DNA from: an uncultured bacterium
GTDB lineage: Bacteria > Bacillota > Clostridia > Oscillospirales > Ruminococcaceae
Reading direction: 5' to 3'
Length of the DNA stretch: 64,000 bases
Assembly: GCA_934875375.1 (NCBI GenBank)
Contig: CAKXHL010000009.1
Span: 1 to 64,000, forward strand
Shown here: piece after piece, positions 8,470-17,303 of the stretch
Position numbering within the stretch: the first letter of the stretch is position 1
Layout of the letters: each line of letters starts with the position of its first letter
Notes under the pieces: generated by a model
Databases searched by the model: none
What the model was told of the DNA's origin: nothing
What the model saw: the letters and a program-made list of their open reading frames with translations, nothing else
Program-made: the position numbers and the translations under genes

Positions 8470-9936
8470 ATGACAGGCATGATTGAAAAACTGAACAGCC
8501 TTTTGCAGAAGAAGAAAATCAGCTGTATAGAATTGACTCGGGCGTATCTGAATGGGATTGCCCGAGATAACGGCGTTCTTAACGCTTATGTCCGCGTTAC
8601 GGAAGAGCGGGCACTTGAAACTGCCGCCGTTGTGGACCACAAGCTCGCGGCAGGTCAAATTCTTTCTCCGCTGGAAGGAATTCCGATGACCTTGAAAGAC
8701 AATATTTCGACCCGGGGAGTAGAAACGACCTGCTGCTCAAAAATTTTGCAGGGGTATACACCGATTTATGATGCGTCTGTTTGGCAGACGCTGAAGCGGC
8801 AAAACGCGGTGTTATTGGGAAAAACAAATATGGACGAGTTTGCCATGGGTTCCTCCTGCGAAACTTCCTGTTACGGCGGCGCAGTAAATCCTTTTGATAT
8901 AGATTGTGTGGCAGGAGGAAGTTCCGGCGGCGGTGCTGCAGCAGTAGCGGGCAATCTGGCGGCCTACGCTCTGGGTTCCGATACCGGAGGCTCTATTCGC
9001 CAGCCTGCGGGATTTTGCGGACTGGTAGGACTGAAACCGACTTATGGCACTGTTTCCCGTTTCGGATTGATTGCTTATGCTTCCAGCTTGGATCAGATCG
9101 GGCCGCTCTGTAAAAGTGTAGCAGATACAGCGCTGGTATTCGACGCCATTAGCTGTCAAGATCCGATGGATTCCACCAGTATAGGTCAAAAGGAACCGAC
9201 TTGGCCGCAGTTGACTCAAAAACCGGAAAAGCTTATTATCGGCATAGTGAAAGAATATTTTAAAGGAGTGAACCCGCAGATAGAAAAAGCGCTGCAAAAC
9301 GCGGTTCACACCTATGAAAAAATGGGGGCTGAAATCGTAAAATTATCTATGCCAGCGGTATCCTATGCGCTGCCGGTGTATTACATCTTGGCCTGTGCAG
9401 AGGCCTCATCCAACTTGGGACGGTACGATGGTATCCGCTATGGTTATCGTACAAAGCATTACAATAGCGTTTACGAAATGATCTGTAAAACCCGCAGCGA
9501 GGGCTTTGGGCCAGAGGTACAGCGCCGAATTTTACTGGGGTCTTATGTGTTGAGCGCCGGGTATTACGACGCTTATTATAAAAAAGCACAAAATCTGCGT
9601 GGTGCAGTGGTTCAAGGCTTTGATGAAGCTTTTTCTCGCTGTGATGTGATTTTGGCTCCTACCGTACCTGCGACGGCTTTTCCAAAAGGATTTGCCGCTC
9701 AGGATCAGGTGCAAACCTATCAGACAGATGTTTGTACGGTGCCGGTGAATATTGCGGGAATTCCCGCGTTAAGCATGCCTTGTGGATACGACAAAAAAGG
9801 CCTTCCTATCGGAATGCAGTTGATTGCAAACCGTTTTGAGGAAGCAAAATTATTGCAGATTGCGTATCAGTTTGAGCAGGCAACCGACGGAGAATTTTAT
9901 CGCAAAACCAAGTGGGGGTGTTGTCAGTATGCGTGA
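8470..9936 (+). CDS. gatA: Asp/Glu-tRNA amidotransferase subunit A
   Basis: The amidase subunit (488 residues) releases ammonia from glutamine for transamidation. The amidase signature is intact: catalytic lysine in MTLKDNIST (about residue 75), GGSSGG near residue 147 and SDTGGSIRQPA near 170, giving the Ser-cisSer-Lys set. The start at ATG 8470 follows GGGAGGAGG, 10 bases after gatC. The longer frame from 8410 lies inside gatC and is not used. The end overlaps gatB by eight bases. Confidence 0.97.
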   Translation: MTGMIEKLNSLLQKKKISCIELTRAYLNGIARDNGVLNAYVRVTEERALETAAVVDHKLAAGQILSPLEGIPMTLKDNISTRGVETTCCSKILQGYTPIYDASVWQTLKRQNAVLLGKTNMDEFAMGSSCETSCYGGAVNPFDIDCVAGGSSGGGAAAVAGNLAAYALGSDTGGSIRQPAGFCGLVGLKPTYGTVSRFGLIAYASSLDQIGPLCKSVADTALVFDAISCQDPMDSTSIGQKEPTWPQLTQKPEKLIIGIVKEYFKGVNPQIEKALQNAVHTYEKMGAEIVKLSMPAVSYALPVYYILACAEASSNLGRYDGIRYGYRTKHYNSVYEMICKTRSEGFGPEVQRRILLGSYVLSAGYYDAYYKKAQNLRGAVVQGFDEAFSRCDVILAPTVPATAFPKGFAAQDQVQTYQTDVCTVPVNIAGIPALSMPCGYDKKGLPIGMQLIANRFEEAKLLQIAYQFEQATDGEFYRKTKWGCCQYA

Positions 9937-11347
9937 GTATGAACTGATTGCCGGGCTGGAGACACATATAGAACTCTCAACGAAAACAAAGATTTTTTGC
10001 AGCTGTACTACTGCGTTCGGCGGTGAACCTAACACACATTGCTGCCCAATCTGCATTGGACTTCCCGGCACGTTGCCAAAACTGAACCGGCAGGCGGTGC
10101 GATACGGGATATTAGCGGGCCTTGCTACAAACTGTACAATCAACCCGGTTTCCAAAATGGACCGGAAAAACTATGTCTATCCGGATTTGCCCAAAGCCTA
10201 TCAGGTTTCTCAGTATGATAAACCTTTATGTTCAGACGGCTATATCCTGTTGGATTCGGGCAGAAAGATTCGCCTGACCCGTATCCATATTGAAGAGGAT
10301 GCGGGCAAACTGGTTCACGAGAGGGGAAACTCTTTTGTGGATTACAACCGTGGCGGCGTCCCGCTGATTGAGATTGTTACCGAACCGGACTTTCGCTCGG
10401 TGGATGAGGTACGGGAGTATGTGGAAAAGCTGCAGCTTTTGATGAAATACATCGGCGTTTCCGACTGCAAAATGCAGGAAGGTTCTCTGCGTTGCGATGT
10501 TAATATCTCAGTTCGCCCAAAAGGCAGTCTGGCTTTGGGGACCCGCACCGAAATCAAGAATATGAATTCTTTTGCTTTTATGGAACAAGCTCTGGAATAC
10601 GAGTTTGAACGTCAGGTAGATCTGCTGGAAAGCGGCGAACCGGTGGTGCAGGAGACCTTGCGTTATAACGATATGACCGGTGAGACAGAGAGTATGCGTT
10701 CTAAAGAAGACGCACACGATTACCGCTATTTTAAAGAGCCGGATTTAGTGACGATTTGTACCAGCCCAGAGGAAATCGAGCAGCTGCGTGCCCTTTTGCC
10801 GGAGTTGCCGGATCGCAAAAAAGCCCGTTATCTTTCAATGGGAATCCATGAAGGAGGTGCTGCGGCGCTGATCCGGTCCCGTAAGGTTGCAGAATTTTTT
10901 GATGAGGCGGCGAAGGGACTGCAAACTCCCCAATTAGCCGCAGCGTTTATAGTTGGGCAGATGTTCAGTCGCTATTCTACCGCGACACAGCGAGATGAGT
11001 GGGAAACTCCTGTAACACCGTCGCAGCTGCATGAATTGTGTGTAATGGTCGAGTCAGGCAGATGCAATCGGGGATTGGCAAAGACGACTTTTGAAAAAAT
11101 GATGGATACCGGAAAAGGAGCGACAGCGTTTCTTTCCGCCGATGATCTTGCAGAGATAGACAACAATCAGCTGAAAAAGATTTGCCAAGAGGTGCTTGCA
11201 GAGAATGTAAGTGCGGTTCAAAGTTATCTTGGAGGCAAAGAAACGGCCTTGAAAGCCCTCGTTGGTGCGGTTATGAGAAAAACACGGGGGCGTGCAAATG
11301 CGGCCAAAGCAGAGCAGCTTCTTGTTGACAGCCTGAAAAAGGGATGA
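9929..11347 (+). CDS. gatB: Asp/Glu-tRNA amidotransferase subunit B
   Basis: The tRNA-binding and transamidating subunit (472 residues). It begins MREYELIAGLETHIEL and has the zinc-binding cysteines (FCSC near residue 20, CCPIC near 37), the kinase-like GatB core, and a C-terminal YqeY-like tail (about residues 330-472). ATG 9929 lies inside the last codons of gatA, showing translational coupling. The frame from 9824 runs through gatA and is rejected. A terminator follows, ending the operon. Confidence 0.97.
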   Translation: MREYELIAGLETHIELSTKTKIFCSCTTAFGGEPNTHCCPICIGLPGTLPKLNRQAVRYGILAGLATNCTINPVSKMDRKNYVYPDLPKAYQVSQYDKPLCSDGYILLDSGRKIRLTRIHIEEDAGKLVHERGNSFVDYNRGGVPLIEIVTEPDFRSVDEVREYVEKLQLLMKYIGVSDCKMQEGSLRCDVNISVRPKGSLALGTRTEIKNMNSFAFMEQALEYEFERQVDLLESGEPVVQETLRYNDMTGETESMRSKEDAHDYRYFKEPDLVTICTSPEEIEQLRALLPELPDRKKARYLSMGIHEGGAAALIRSRKVAEFFDEAAKGLQTPQLAAAFIVGQMFSRYSTATQRDEWETPVTPSQLHELCVMVESGRCNRGLAKTTFEKMMDTGKGATAFLSADDLAEIDNNQLKKICQEVLAENVSAVQSYLGGKETALKALVGAVMRKTRGRANAAKAEQLLVDSLKKG

Positions 11348-11381
11348 TAGGCTAAAGATAATAACCTCTGTCCCGTTTTTT

Positions 11382-11413
11382 AAAAGGCCGGAGCAAACGC
11401 TCCGGCCTTTTAC
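11382..11413 (+). terminator. Intrinsic terminator after gatB
   Basis: AAAGGCCGGAGC / GCTCCGGCCTTTT with a 4-base loop and a T-run. It closes the aspS-gatCAB operon. Confidence 0.9.
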
Positions 11414-11455
11414 GTAGTTTGGTAAACGGAAGAAGAACAGAAAAGGAGTGGAAAA

Positions 11456-12211
11456 ATGAAGTTAATTTCTTGGAATGTTAATGGCTTGCGTGCCTGCATG
11501 GGAAAGGGATTTTTGGATTTCTTCAACCAGATTGACGCAGACATGTTTTGTATTCAGGAAACAAAGATGCAGCCCGGACAGCTGGAACTGGAGTTGGATG
11601 GATATCATCAATATTGGTGCAGTGCTCAGAAAAAGGGGTATTCCGGTACGGCTTTGTTTTGCAAAGAAGAGCCGTTGTCCGTGGCATATGAACTGCCGCA
11701 GCCAATTCATGCCAGTGAAGGCAGGGTTATTGCAGCAGAATTTGAACGCTTTTACCTGGTGAACGTTTATACCCCCAACTCCCAAAGGGGATTGACCCGC
11801 TTGGATTACCGAATGGAGTGGGAAGACGCGTTTTTGGCATATATTCGGCAGCTGGAGCAAAAAAAACCTGTGATTATCTGTGGAGATATGAATGTGGCGC
11901 ACCGGGAAATTGACTTGAAGAATCCGAAGACAAATGTAGGGAACGCAGGATTTACCCCGCAAGAGCGGGAAAAAATGACTGCGCTGCAGCAGGCGGGGTA
12001 TCTGGACAGTTTCCGTTATTTTTATCCGGACGCAACTGGCGCTTATTCTTGGTGGAGTTATATGTTCCACGCTCGGGAAAACAACGCAGGATGGCGGATC
12101 GATTACTTCCTTGTGTCCCAAAAGCTGGAATCGTTTATGAAAGATGCCAAAATCCATAACGAGATTATGGGCAGCGATCATTGCCCGGTAGAATTGACGA
12201 TGGAATGGTAG
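11456..12211 (+). CDS. xth: Exodeoxyribonuclease III (AP endonuclease)
   Basis: A 251-residue EEP-superfamily nuclease that cuts abasic sites and degrades 3' ends in base-excision repair. Active-site blocks are all present: SWNVNGLRA at the start, IQETKM (metal Glu), GDMNVAHREIDL in the middle, and GSDHCPVELTM with the catalytic Asp-His at the C-terminus. AAAGGAG stands before the ATG. It is followed after 10 bases by an unrecognised gene. Confidence 0.95.
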   Translation: MKLISWNVNGLRACMGKGFLDFFNQIDADMFCIQETKMQPGQLELELDGYHQYWCSAQKKGYSGTALFCKEEPLSVAYELPQPIHASEGRVIAAEFERFYLVNVYTPNSQRGLTRLDYRMEWEDAFLAYIRQLEQKKPVIICGDMNVAHREIDLKNPKTNVGNAGFTPQEREKMTALQQAGYLDSFRYFYPDATGAYSWWSYMFHARENNAGWRIDYFLVSQKLESFMKDAKIHNEIMGSDHCPVELTMEW

Positions 12212-12221
12212 GGAGAATCAA

Positions 12222-12959
12222 ATGAAAAAAAGAACAAGTCATGCCGCCTCGGTGGGAGTGATTGGTGGTGATGATGGGCCAACCGCGATTTTTACCGTTT
12301 CTTCAAAAGAGATGGAAAAGCGCCGGTCCGAGCAGGAAGCCTTTTTAAATCGGGCGCAAAAGCTGGCCGAGCCTTGTGCCAAAAGTTTTGATGAGACCAT
12401 TCGGTATCTGTGCGCTATATATGGCGCGCAGCCTTGTGATTTGTCCCGGGGACAGCGCCGGAGTGTAAAGGTAAACATCCTCCTCAATGAACACCCGGAA
12501 TTGGTGCACAGACAGCCTATTCCGGAAAATCCCACCGAAACGCAGATGCGGGAATGGTGCCGACAGGATATTTCTTTTGATCAGGCGTTGGCCTTCCCGG
12601 AAGAAAGGCTGGGGCTTCAGATGGAAGGGTACCGGATTCCAGAAGAAATAGCCCGGACGCTGCGGGAAAAGGAGCGGAAAAACGAGCCGTCCGCTCGTAA
12701 GAATCCGCTGGCCCATATGCTGGAAAGATGGGCTGAGTGGTGGCGCGGCAACCTGACGCAGGAGGATGAAGGGCCGGAACCGCTGGTCGTTTTGGTGGAA
12801 AGAACACATGAGTATCTGGCGATCGACGGAAAGGGCGGCGGTGCGCTGTCTGACGCGCTGGGCCGGTATCAGGGAATCAGAGAGGAGGATATCCGCGACA
12901 AAACTCCCCGGTTTATCGCCTATGCCTATTTGATGGAACAAGATGGTATATGGAAATAG
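12222..12959 (+). CDS. Unrecognised protein with an IGGxDGPTAIF N-terminal motif
   Basis: A 245-residue soluble protein I do not recognise. The first 25 residues carry VGVIGGDDGPTAIFTVSS, which resembles the conserved nucleotide/ion-site style motif of Na+-translocating decarboxylase beta subunits (IGGADGPT), but here it is joined to a charged helical body with no membrane segments. Later parts are rich in Arg, Glu and Trp (MLERWAEWWRGN). It follows exonuclease III by 10 bases (GGGAG start site), so both probably share a transcript. Function unknown. Confidence 0.75.
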   Translation: MKKRTSHAASVGVIGGDDGPTAIFTVSSKEMEKRRSEQEAFLNRAQKLAEPCAKSFDETIRYLCAIYGAQPCDLSRGQRRSVKVNILLNEHPELVHRQPIPENPTETQMREWCRQDISFDQALAFPEERLGLQMEGYRIPEEIARTLREKERKNEPSARKNPLAHMLERWAEWWRGNLTQEDEGPEPLVVLVERTHEYLAIDGKGGGALSDALGRYQGIREEDIRDKTPRFIAYAYLMEQDGIWK

Positions 12960-13039
12960 TCTTGCCAACCCATTGTCGGATTTGGTATACTGTTTTTGGA
13001 ATTTTTTGCCGCATATCAGGTGCGGAGAAAGGGAAGATT

Positions 13040-14146
13040 ATGGGAAAAAATGCAGAATATATCCAAAGGGTCATGGGCTATGTAGAGGAGAACGTTCCCG
13101 TAACCCAGTCGATTTTGGCTGACCGCAAAGCGGTTTGCGCCGAATTTTTGAAGAATGTGCAGGGAAAAGAGTTTGACAAAATTCTGTTGTTTGGCATTGG
13201 TAGTTCTTACAATGCCGGGCTGATGGTCAAACCGCTTTTGGAGTCGGCTTTGCAGCTGGATGTGCTGGTAGCTTCTCCTGCCATGTATGAGCAGATGTGC
13301 CGTAGCCGCAGCTTTGACAGCGCTTTGTTGATTGCAGCCAGCCAGTCCGGCAAAAGCGCGGCTACCATCGAAGTGGTCAAAGAACTGAAAAAACAGGGCG
13401 CTTTTGTGGTAGGATTAACCGGAAACCTGGAGTCCCCTTTGGCTAAGGAGTCTTCTGCAGCAGTGGACATCCATTGCGGCGAAGAAAAATCCAGCGTTAT
13501 GACAAAAGGCGTGCTGGCCACGGCCATGATGATGGCGATGATTGGTCTGGAATATGGTTTGGCAAGCGGACTTTTGCCCCAAAAAGATTATGAGGAAATC
13601 ATGACAGATTTTGATTTTATAGCCACCTATATGCAGAAAAATCTGGATTTGGCCAAAGAGTGGTGCGCTGCCAACGTGGAGGATTGGAGCTATTTCCGAT
13701 CTTTCTCACTGATTAGCAATATCGATTCTACTGGTACGACTTTGGAAATTGCTTTAAAGGTAATGGAGAGTATTTTCCTGCCCTCCGATTCCTTTGAAGT
13801 GGAGGAATATCTGCATGGGCCACACCTGCTACTTTCCCGCAAAGAGGCGGCGTTGCTTCAGCTGGATTCAGTAAGCATGGATCATGAGAAGCTTTCCCGC
13901 ATCCATGAATTTTTGCGGGAGAAGAACGTACCCTCTTACCAGATCACTCAACAGGGCATCCCTGGCTTTGTCAAAGACCGTCTGGTGATTCACAGCGTTA
14001 AAAATGGACTTTTGGATTTTGCAGAGTTTCTGCCGGTGCTACAGGTGTGGAGCATCAGTCTTTGGGAATATTTTGATCAACATGGGCTGGATGCGTTTGA
14101 AATGCCTGGCGATCTTTCAGGTGCTTTGTCTACAAAAGTGAAATAA
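13040..14146 (+). CDS. Double-SIS-domain phosphosugar isomerase/deglycase-like protein
   Basis: A 368-residue protein with two SIS domains like the isomerase half of GlmS and the FrlB/GfrE/GfrF/AgaS group. The first domain shows GIGSSYNAGLM and the SIS serine motif SQSGKSAATIEV near residue 105. The second shows EVEEYLHGPHLLL with the Glu-His that usually opens the sugar ring. AGAAAGGG precedes ATG 13040; the frame from 12950 overlaps the previous gene and is less likely. It sits just upstream of a GntR regulator and a FrlB-like gene, so a role in amino-sugar or Amadori-product breakdown is likely. The substrate is inference. Confidence 0.85.
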   Translation: MGKNAEYIQRVMGYVEENVPVTQSILADRKAVCAEFLKNVQGKEFDKILLFGIGSSYNAGLMVKPLLESALQLDVLVASPAMYEQMCRSRSFDSALLIAASQSGKSAATIEVVKELKKQGAFVVGLTGNLESPLAKESSAAVDIHCGEEKSSVMTKGVLATAMMMAMIGLEYGLASGLLPQKDYEEIMTDFDFIATYMQKNLDLAKEWCAANVEDWSYFRSFSLISNIDSTGTTLEIALKVMESIFLPSDSFEVEEYLHGPHLLLSRKEAALLQLDSVSMDHEKLSRIHEFLREKNVPSYQITQQGIPGFVKDRLVIHSVKNGLLDFAEFLPVLQVWSISLWEYFDQHGLDAFEMPGDLSGALSTKVK

Positions 14147-14151
14147 ACCGG

Positions 14152-14205
14152 TTTACAAGCGGCTAAAAATATGCTATGATGTGATATAACATCATAGCAT
14201 ATTTT
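14152..14205 (+). promoter_or_regulatory. Promoter with overlapping 17-bp palindrome, probable GntR operator
   Basis: TTTACA (14152-14157), 17 bases, TATGAT (14175-14180). A perfect inverted repeat with 17-bp arms (AAAATATGCTATGATGT at 14166-14182 and its complement at 14189-14205) and a 6-base centre covers the -10 box. A repressor bound here would block the promoter of the gntR gene 41 bases downstream, which suggests autoregulation. It could also act as a weak terminator for the SIS gene, but the stem is AT-rich. Confidence 0.7.
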
Positions 14206-14246
14206 GTGCTTTTAATAGATTAGATAGAGAAAGATGGTGAAGAATC

Positions 14247-14960
14247 ATGGAGCTGTTGCAGGATCATAATGAACCCTTATACTTACAGCTGAAGAAAATT
14301 CTTCGAACTGCTGTGGTAAATGGGGAATATGTCCCGGGACAGCAGATTCCCACCGAACAGGAGCTGATGAAGCAATATAATGTCAGCCGTATTACCGTCC
14401 GTCGTGCAATTCAGGAGTTAATTAACGAAAAGTATCTGATCAAAAGTCAGGGAAAAGGGACTTTTGTCAGTCAGACGCGTCTTAGTCGAGAGCTTGTAAA
14501 ACTAAAAAGCTTTACGGAAGGGTGCGAGGATAACCATCAAGTTGCCAAGTCTCAGGTTTTATCCGTGACGGTAGATAAGGCAAATAAGCATGATATCAGC
14601 CGTTTGGGTGTGTCTGCGGAAGATAAGGTAATCCATATTACCCGCCTTCGTTTTCGGGATGATGTGCCGTTTTTGATTGAACATTCCTATTATCCGTATC
14701 CCCAGTATGAACTTTTGTTGCACCACAACCTCAGTGGGTCAATTTATGCAATTTTAAAAGAGAAGCTGGGGCTGATTCCGGCGCGATCCGAAAAAAGCGT
14801 AGAGATTGCCTATGCAACAGCTGAGCAGGCTCAGCTGCTTGGTATCAACAAAGGGGCTGCGTTGTTTTTAATGCGTACAGTTGTATATGATGAGGAAGAT
14901 TGTCCTGTTCATCACAACATTGTTTATCTGGACGGAGTAACCTATCGGTTCAGCTTTTAG
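14247..14960 (+). CDS. GntR/HutC-family regulator with UTRA domain
   Basis: A 237-residue one-component regulator. The N-terminal winged helix (residues about 10-75) has the GntR pattern GQQIPTEQELMKQYNVSRIT and ends GKGTFVSQ. A UTRA sensor domain follows (about 90-232), with PFLIEHSYYP and the closing DGVTYRFSF. UTRA domains bind sugar phosphates and similar small ligands. Placed between two SIS-domain genes and directly behind the palindrome at 14166-14205, it most likely represses this cluster until its substrate appears, like FrlR or GfrR-type regulators. The ligand is inferred. Confidence 0.93.
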   Translation: MELLQDHNEPLYLQLKKILRTAVVNGEYVPGQQIPTEQELMKQYNVSRITVRRAIQELINEKYLIKSQGKGTFVSQTRLSRELVKLKSFTEGCEDNHQVAKSQVLSVTVDKANKHDISRLGVSAEDKVIHITRLRFRDDVPFLIEHSYYPYPQYELLLHHNLSGSIYAILKEKLGLIPARSEKSVEIAYATAEQAQLLGINKGAALFLMRTVVYDEEDCPVHHNIVYLDGVTYRFSF

Positions 14961-15064
14961 TCTATCTAAAATATCTGTTTTTAGGAAGTTGTCGTGGACA
15001 CTCGAAAAAATATACACATATCCCTGTAAAATTTTGACCAAATTCACGATTTTTGCTTTTTGTG

Positions 15065-15112
15065 TTTACAAATGCAGATGGTTATGATAATATGACGTTA
15101 TAGGATAACCAT
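15065..15112 (+). promoter_or_regulatory. Probable promoter and dyad upstream of the FrlB-like gene
   Basis: TTTACA (15065-15070), 17 bases, TAATAT (15088-15093). Arms ATGGTTAT (15078-15085) and ATAACCAT (15105-15112) flank the -10 box. The centre shares TATGAT and an ATAAC-like half site with the operator at 14166-14205, so the same regulator may bind both, but the match is partial. Confidence 0.45.
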
Positions 15113-15206
15113 GGGATCTCCATGCGTTTTTCCGTGGTCCCTATGAATATGGCGCGGTTTTTGCTGTGCCGGAAAATTGCCTATTATTTATAAGGAGGAA
15201 TTTCCA

Positions 15207-16169
15207 ATGGCTTGTTGTCCGAAATCCATCATTGCTGAAATCCTGAAAGCCAAAGGCGCGATCAAGAGCGTATACTTTGTTGCTTGCGGCGGTTCTTACG
15301 CTGGCCTGCATCCGGGTAAATATTTCCTGGAGAGCGAAAGCAAAGAGCTGAAAGTAGATCATTACAGCTCCAACGAGTTCTGCCATGCTACCCCGAAATC
15401 TCTGGGTGAAAACTCCATTGTTATCACGCAGTCTTCTTCCGGTAACACTCCTGAGACCGTAAAAGCTGCTGAGATTGCTCAGAAAGCTGGCGCTGCTTCT
15501 ATCGTTATCACCAACAAACCCGAATCTCCTTTGGCTCAGAACGGCGATTATGTTCTGGTTCCTGAGAAAGGTTCTACCGCTAACAGCGGCCAGGCTTATT
15601 CTCTGAAACTGGCTGTTGAGATCCTGAATCAGACCGAGGGTTACGAGAACTATGATGAGATGCAGAACGGTTTTGACAGAATCGACAAAATCGTTGGCAA
15701 CGCTACTCAGTTCATCGCTCCCAGAGCTGAGAAATGGGCGAAAATGTATAAAGACGAGAAACTCATCTATACCATGGGTTCCGGTTCCGCATATAGTGTC
15801 GCTTATTCCTTCGCAATCTGCCTGCTGATGGAGATGCAGTGGATCAACTCTTCTGCAATTCATTCCGGCGAGTACTTCCATGGCCCGTTCGAGATCACTG
15901 ACCGCGAGACTCCCTTCATCGTATTCATGAGCGAAGGCCGCACCCGTCCGCTGGATCAGAGAGCTCTGGACTTCCTGAAACAGTACGCTGAGAAACTGAT
16001 GATCGTTGACGTTAAAGAGCTGGGCATCAACACCATCGACGATAAAGTCGTTGAGTTCTTCAACCCGCTGCTGCTTGTTCATGCGATCCGCGTTTTCGCT
16101 CAGAAACTGTCTGAGGAGAGAAAACATCCGCTGACTGTCAGAAGATACATGTGGAAACTGGAGTACTAA
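15207..16169 (+). CDS. FrlB-like SIS-domain deglycase
   Basis: A 320-residue double-SIS protein. It opens with a short helix and then VYFVACGGSYAGLH, carries the SIS serine motif TQSSSGNTPETVKA, the catalytic-type HSGEYFHGPFEI in domain two, and ends HPLTVRRYMWKLEY. This is the layout of fructoselysine-6-phosphate deglycase FrlB, which splits phosphorylated Amadori products into an amino acid and glucose 6-phosphate. AAGGAGG lies 8 bases before ATG 15207. Codon use differs from neighbours: CTG, GCT, AAA, GAG and ATC dominate, which suggests very high expression. No kinase (FrlD) or transporter is in view, so substrate and pathway are inferred. Confidence 0.8.
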   Translation: MACCPKSIIAEILKAKGAIKSVYFVACGGSYAGLHPGKYFLESESKELKVDHYSSNEFCHATPKSLGENSIVITQSSSGNTPETVKAAEIAQKAGAASIVITNKPESPLAQNGDYVLVPEKGSTANSGQAYSLKLAVEILNQTEGYENYDEMQNGFDRIDKIVGNATQFIAPRAEKWAKMYKDEKLIYTMGSGSAYSVAYSFAICLLMEMQWINSSAIHSGEYFHGPFEITDRETPFIVFMSEGRTRPLDQRALDFLKQYAEKLMIVDVKELGINTIDDKVVEFFNPLLLVHAIRVFAQKLSEERKHPLTVRRYMWKLEY

Positions 16170-16202
16170 TCTAAGATTGGTATAAAGGCGCTACATAAGC
16201 TT

Positions 16203-16236
16203 CGAAAAGAGGGGTAAAAATTACCCCTCTTTTTTA
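16203..16236 (+). terminator. Intrinsic terminator after the FrlB-like gene
   Basis: AAGAGGGGTAA / TTACCCCTCTT with a 3-base loop followed by TTTTT. Confidence 0.9.
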
Positions 16237-16350
16237 ATTGGTGAAAATTGTTTTGCTTTTACAATAGACCGAGTTGGGTGATGACTATTTTTCTTCCTTG
16301 CGGTTTTTATTTGCCTTGTGATACAATAAAGAAAAAGGGAGGAAATCAGC

Positions 16351-17157
16351 GTGGAAAAAAATATTGGTTTTATCGGTGCTGGAAATATGGCTGGTGCAAT
16401 GATCGGTGGGCTTTTGCGGGCGAAAATTTTTTCGCCAGAGCAAGTTTGGGCTTCTGCGCCCAGTATGGCGCATCTGTCCTCTCTGCAGCGTGATTATCAA
16501 ATCCATATAACGGCGGACAATCAGGAAGTTGCCAGCCATTCGAATATATTGGTTTTGGCCGTTAAGCCTTATTTAATCGCGACGGTTATAGAACAAATCA
16601 AAGGACAGATTCAACCGGACGCGATTGTTGTGTCCATTGCGGCAGGGGTAACGCTGTCTGCTCTGGACGAGTGTTTTGATGGCCCTGTTCATTTAGTACG
16701 GGTGATGCCGAATACTCCCTGCATGGTGGGAGAAGGAATGTCTGCGGTTTTTCCGGGCAGATGGGTCACGCCGGAAGAAACAGAGGAAATCCGGTTAATA
16801 TTTGCTGCATTGGGCCGTGCAGAGGTGTTGGATGAGCGCTTGATTGATGTGGTTGGTGCAGTCAGTGGGTCTTCACCGGCTTATGTGTATTTGTTTATCG
16901 AGGCGATGGCAGATGCGGCGGTAAAAGGAGGAATGCCAAGGGTACAGGCATATCGTTTTGCCGCTCAGGCGGTGCTCGGCTCGGCCAAGATGGTTTTAGA
17001 AACCGGATTACATCCCGGTGCATTGAAAGACATGGTCTGTTCTCCAGGAGGTACTACGATAGAAGCAGTAGAGGCATTGGAACAAAAAGGAATGCGGGGC
17101 GCTGTTTTTTCGGCCATGAATGCTTGCATGGAAAAGTCCCGGAACATGAGCCGATAA
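16351..17157 (+). CDS. proC: Pyrroline-5-carboxylate reductase
   Basis: Last step of proline synthesis: NAD(P)H-dependent reduction of pyrroline-5-carboxylate. 268 residues. The Rossmann motif GFIGAGNMAGAMIGGL is at the N-terminus, MPNTPCMVGEGM is near residue 117, and the C-terminal helical domain has SGSSPAYVYLFIEAM and SPGGTTIEAVEALE. It starts with GTG 16351 after GGGAGGAAA. It is monocistronic, while the only proB and proA in this window are a deleted remnant (30067-31414), so pyrroline-5-carboxylate must come from ornithine, arginine or a second proBA elsewhere. Confidence 0.96.
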   Translation: MEKNIGFIGAGNMAGAMIGGLLRAKIFSPEQVWASAPSMAHLSSLQRDYQIHITADNQEVASHSNILVLAVKPYLIATVIEQIKGQIQPDAIVVSIAAGVTLSALDECFDGPVHLVRVMPNTPCMVGEGMSAVFPGRWVTPEETEEIRLIFAALGRAEVLDERLIDVVGAVSGSSPAYVYLFIEAMADAAVKGGMPRVQAYRFAAQAVLGSAKMVLETGLHPGALKDMVCSPGGTTIEAVEALEQKGMRGAVFSAMNACMEKSRNMSR

Positions 17158-17244
17158 AATAGAAAAAATGCTATTTTTTGCCGCTATGATAAAGAAAAAA
17201 TTAAAGGAAACGGTAAACAATGCTGTTTTTTGGGGAAGGAACAC

Positions 17245-17273
17245 TTGACATCTATCGGAAAAAATATTATTAT
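17245..17273 (+). promoter_or_regulatory. Promoter of the cold-shock gene
   Basis: TTGACA (17245-17250), 17 bases, TATTAT (17268-17273). Transcription would begin near 17280, leaving a leader of about 120 bases. Confidence 0.8.
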
Positions 17274-17303
17274 ATTATTTGTATTCTAAAGCACGATTGA
17301 ACT

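Noticed and set aside
15141..16127. A 328-codon open frame on the minus strand, antisense to the FrlB-like gene
   Set aside because: It mirrors the biased codons of the strongly supported plus-strand gene, has no ribosome binding site and no recognisable family.
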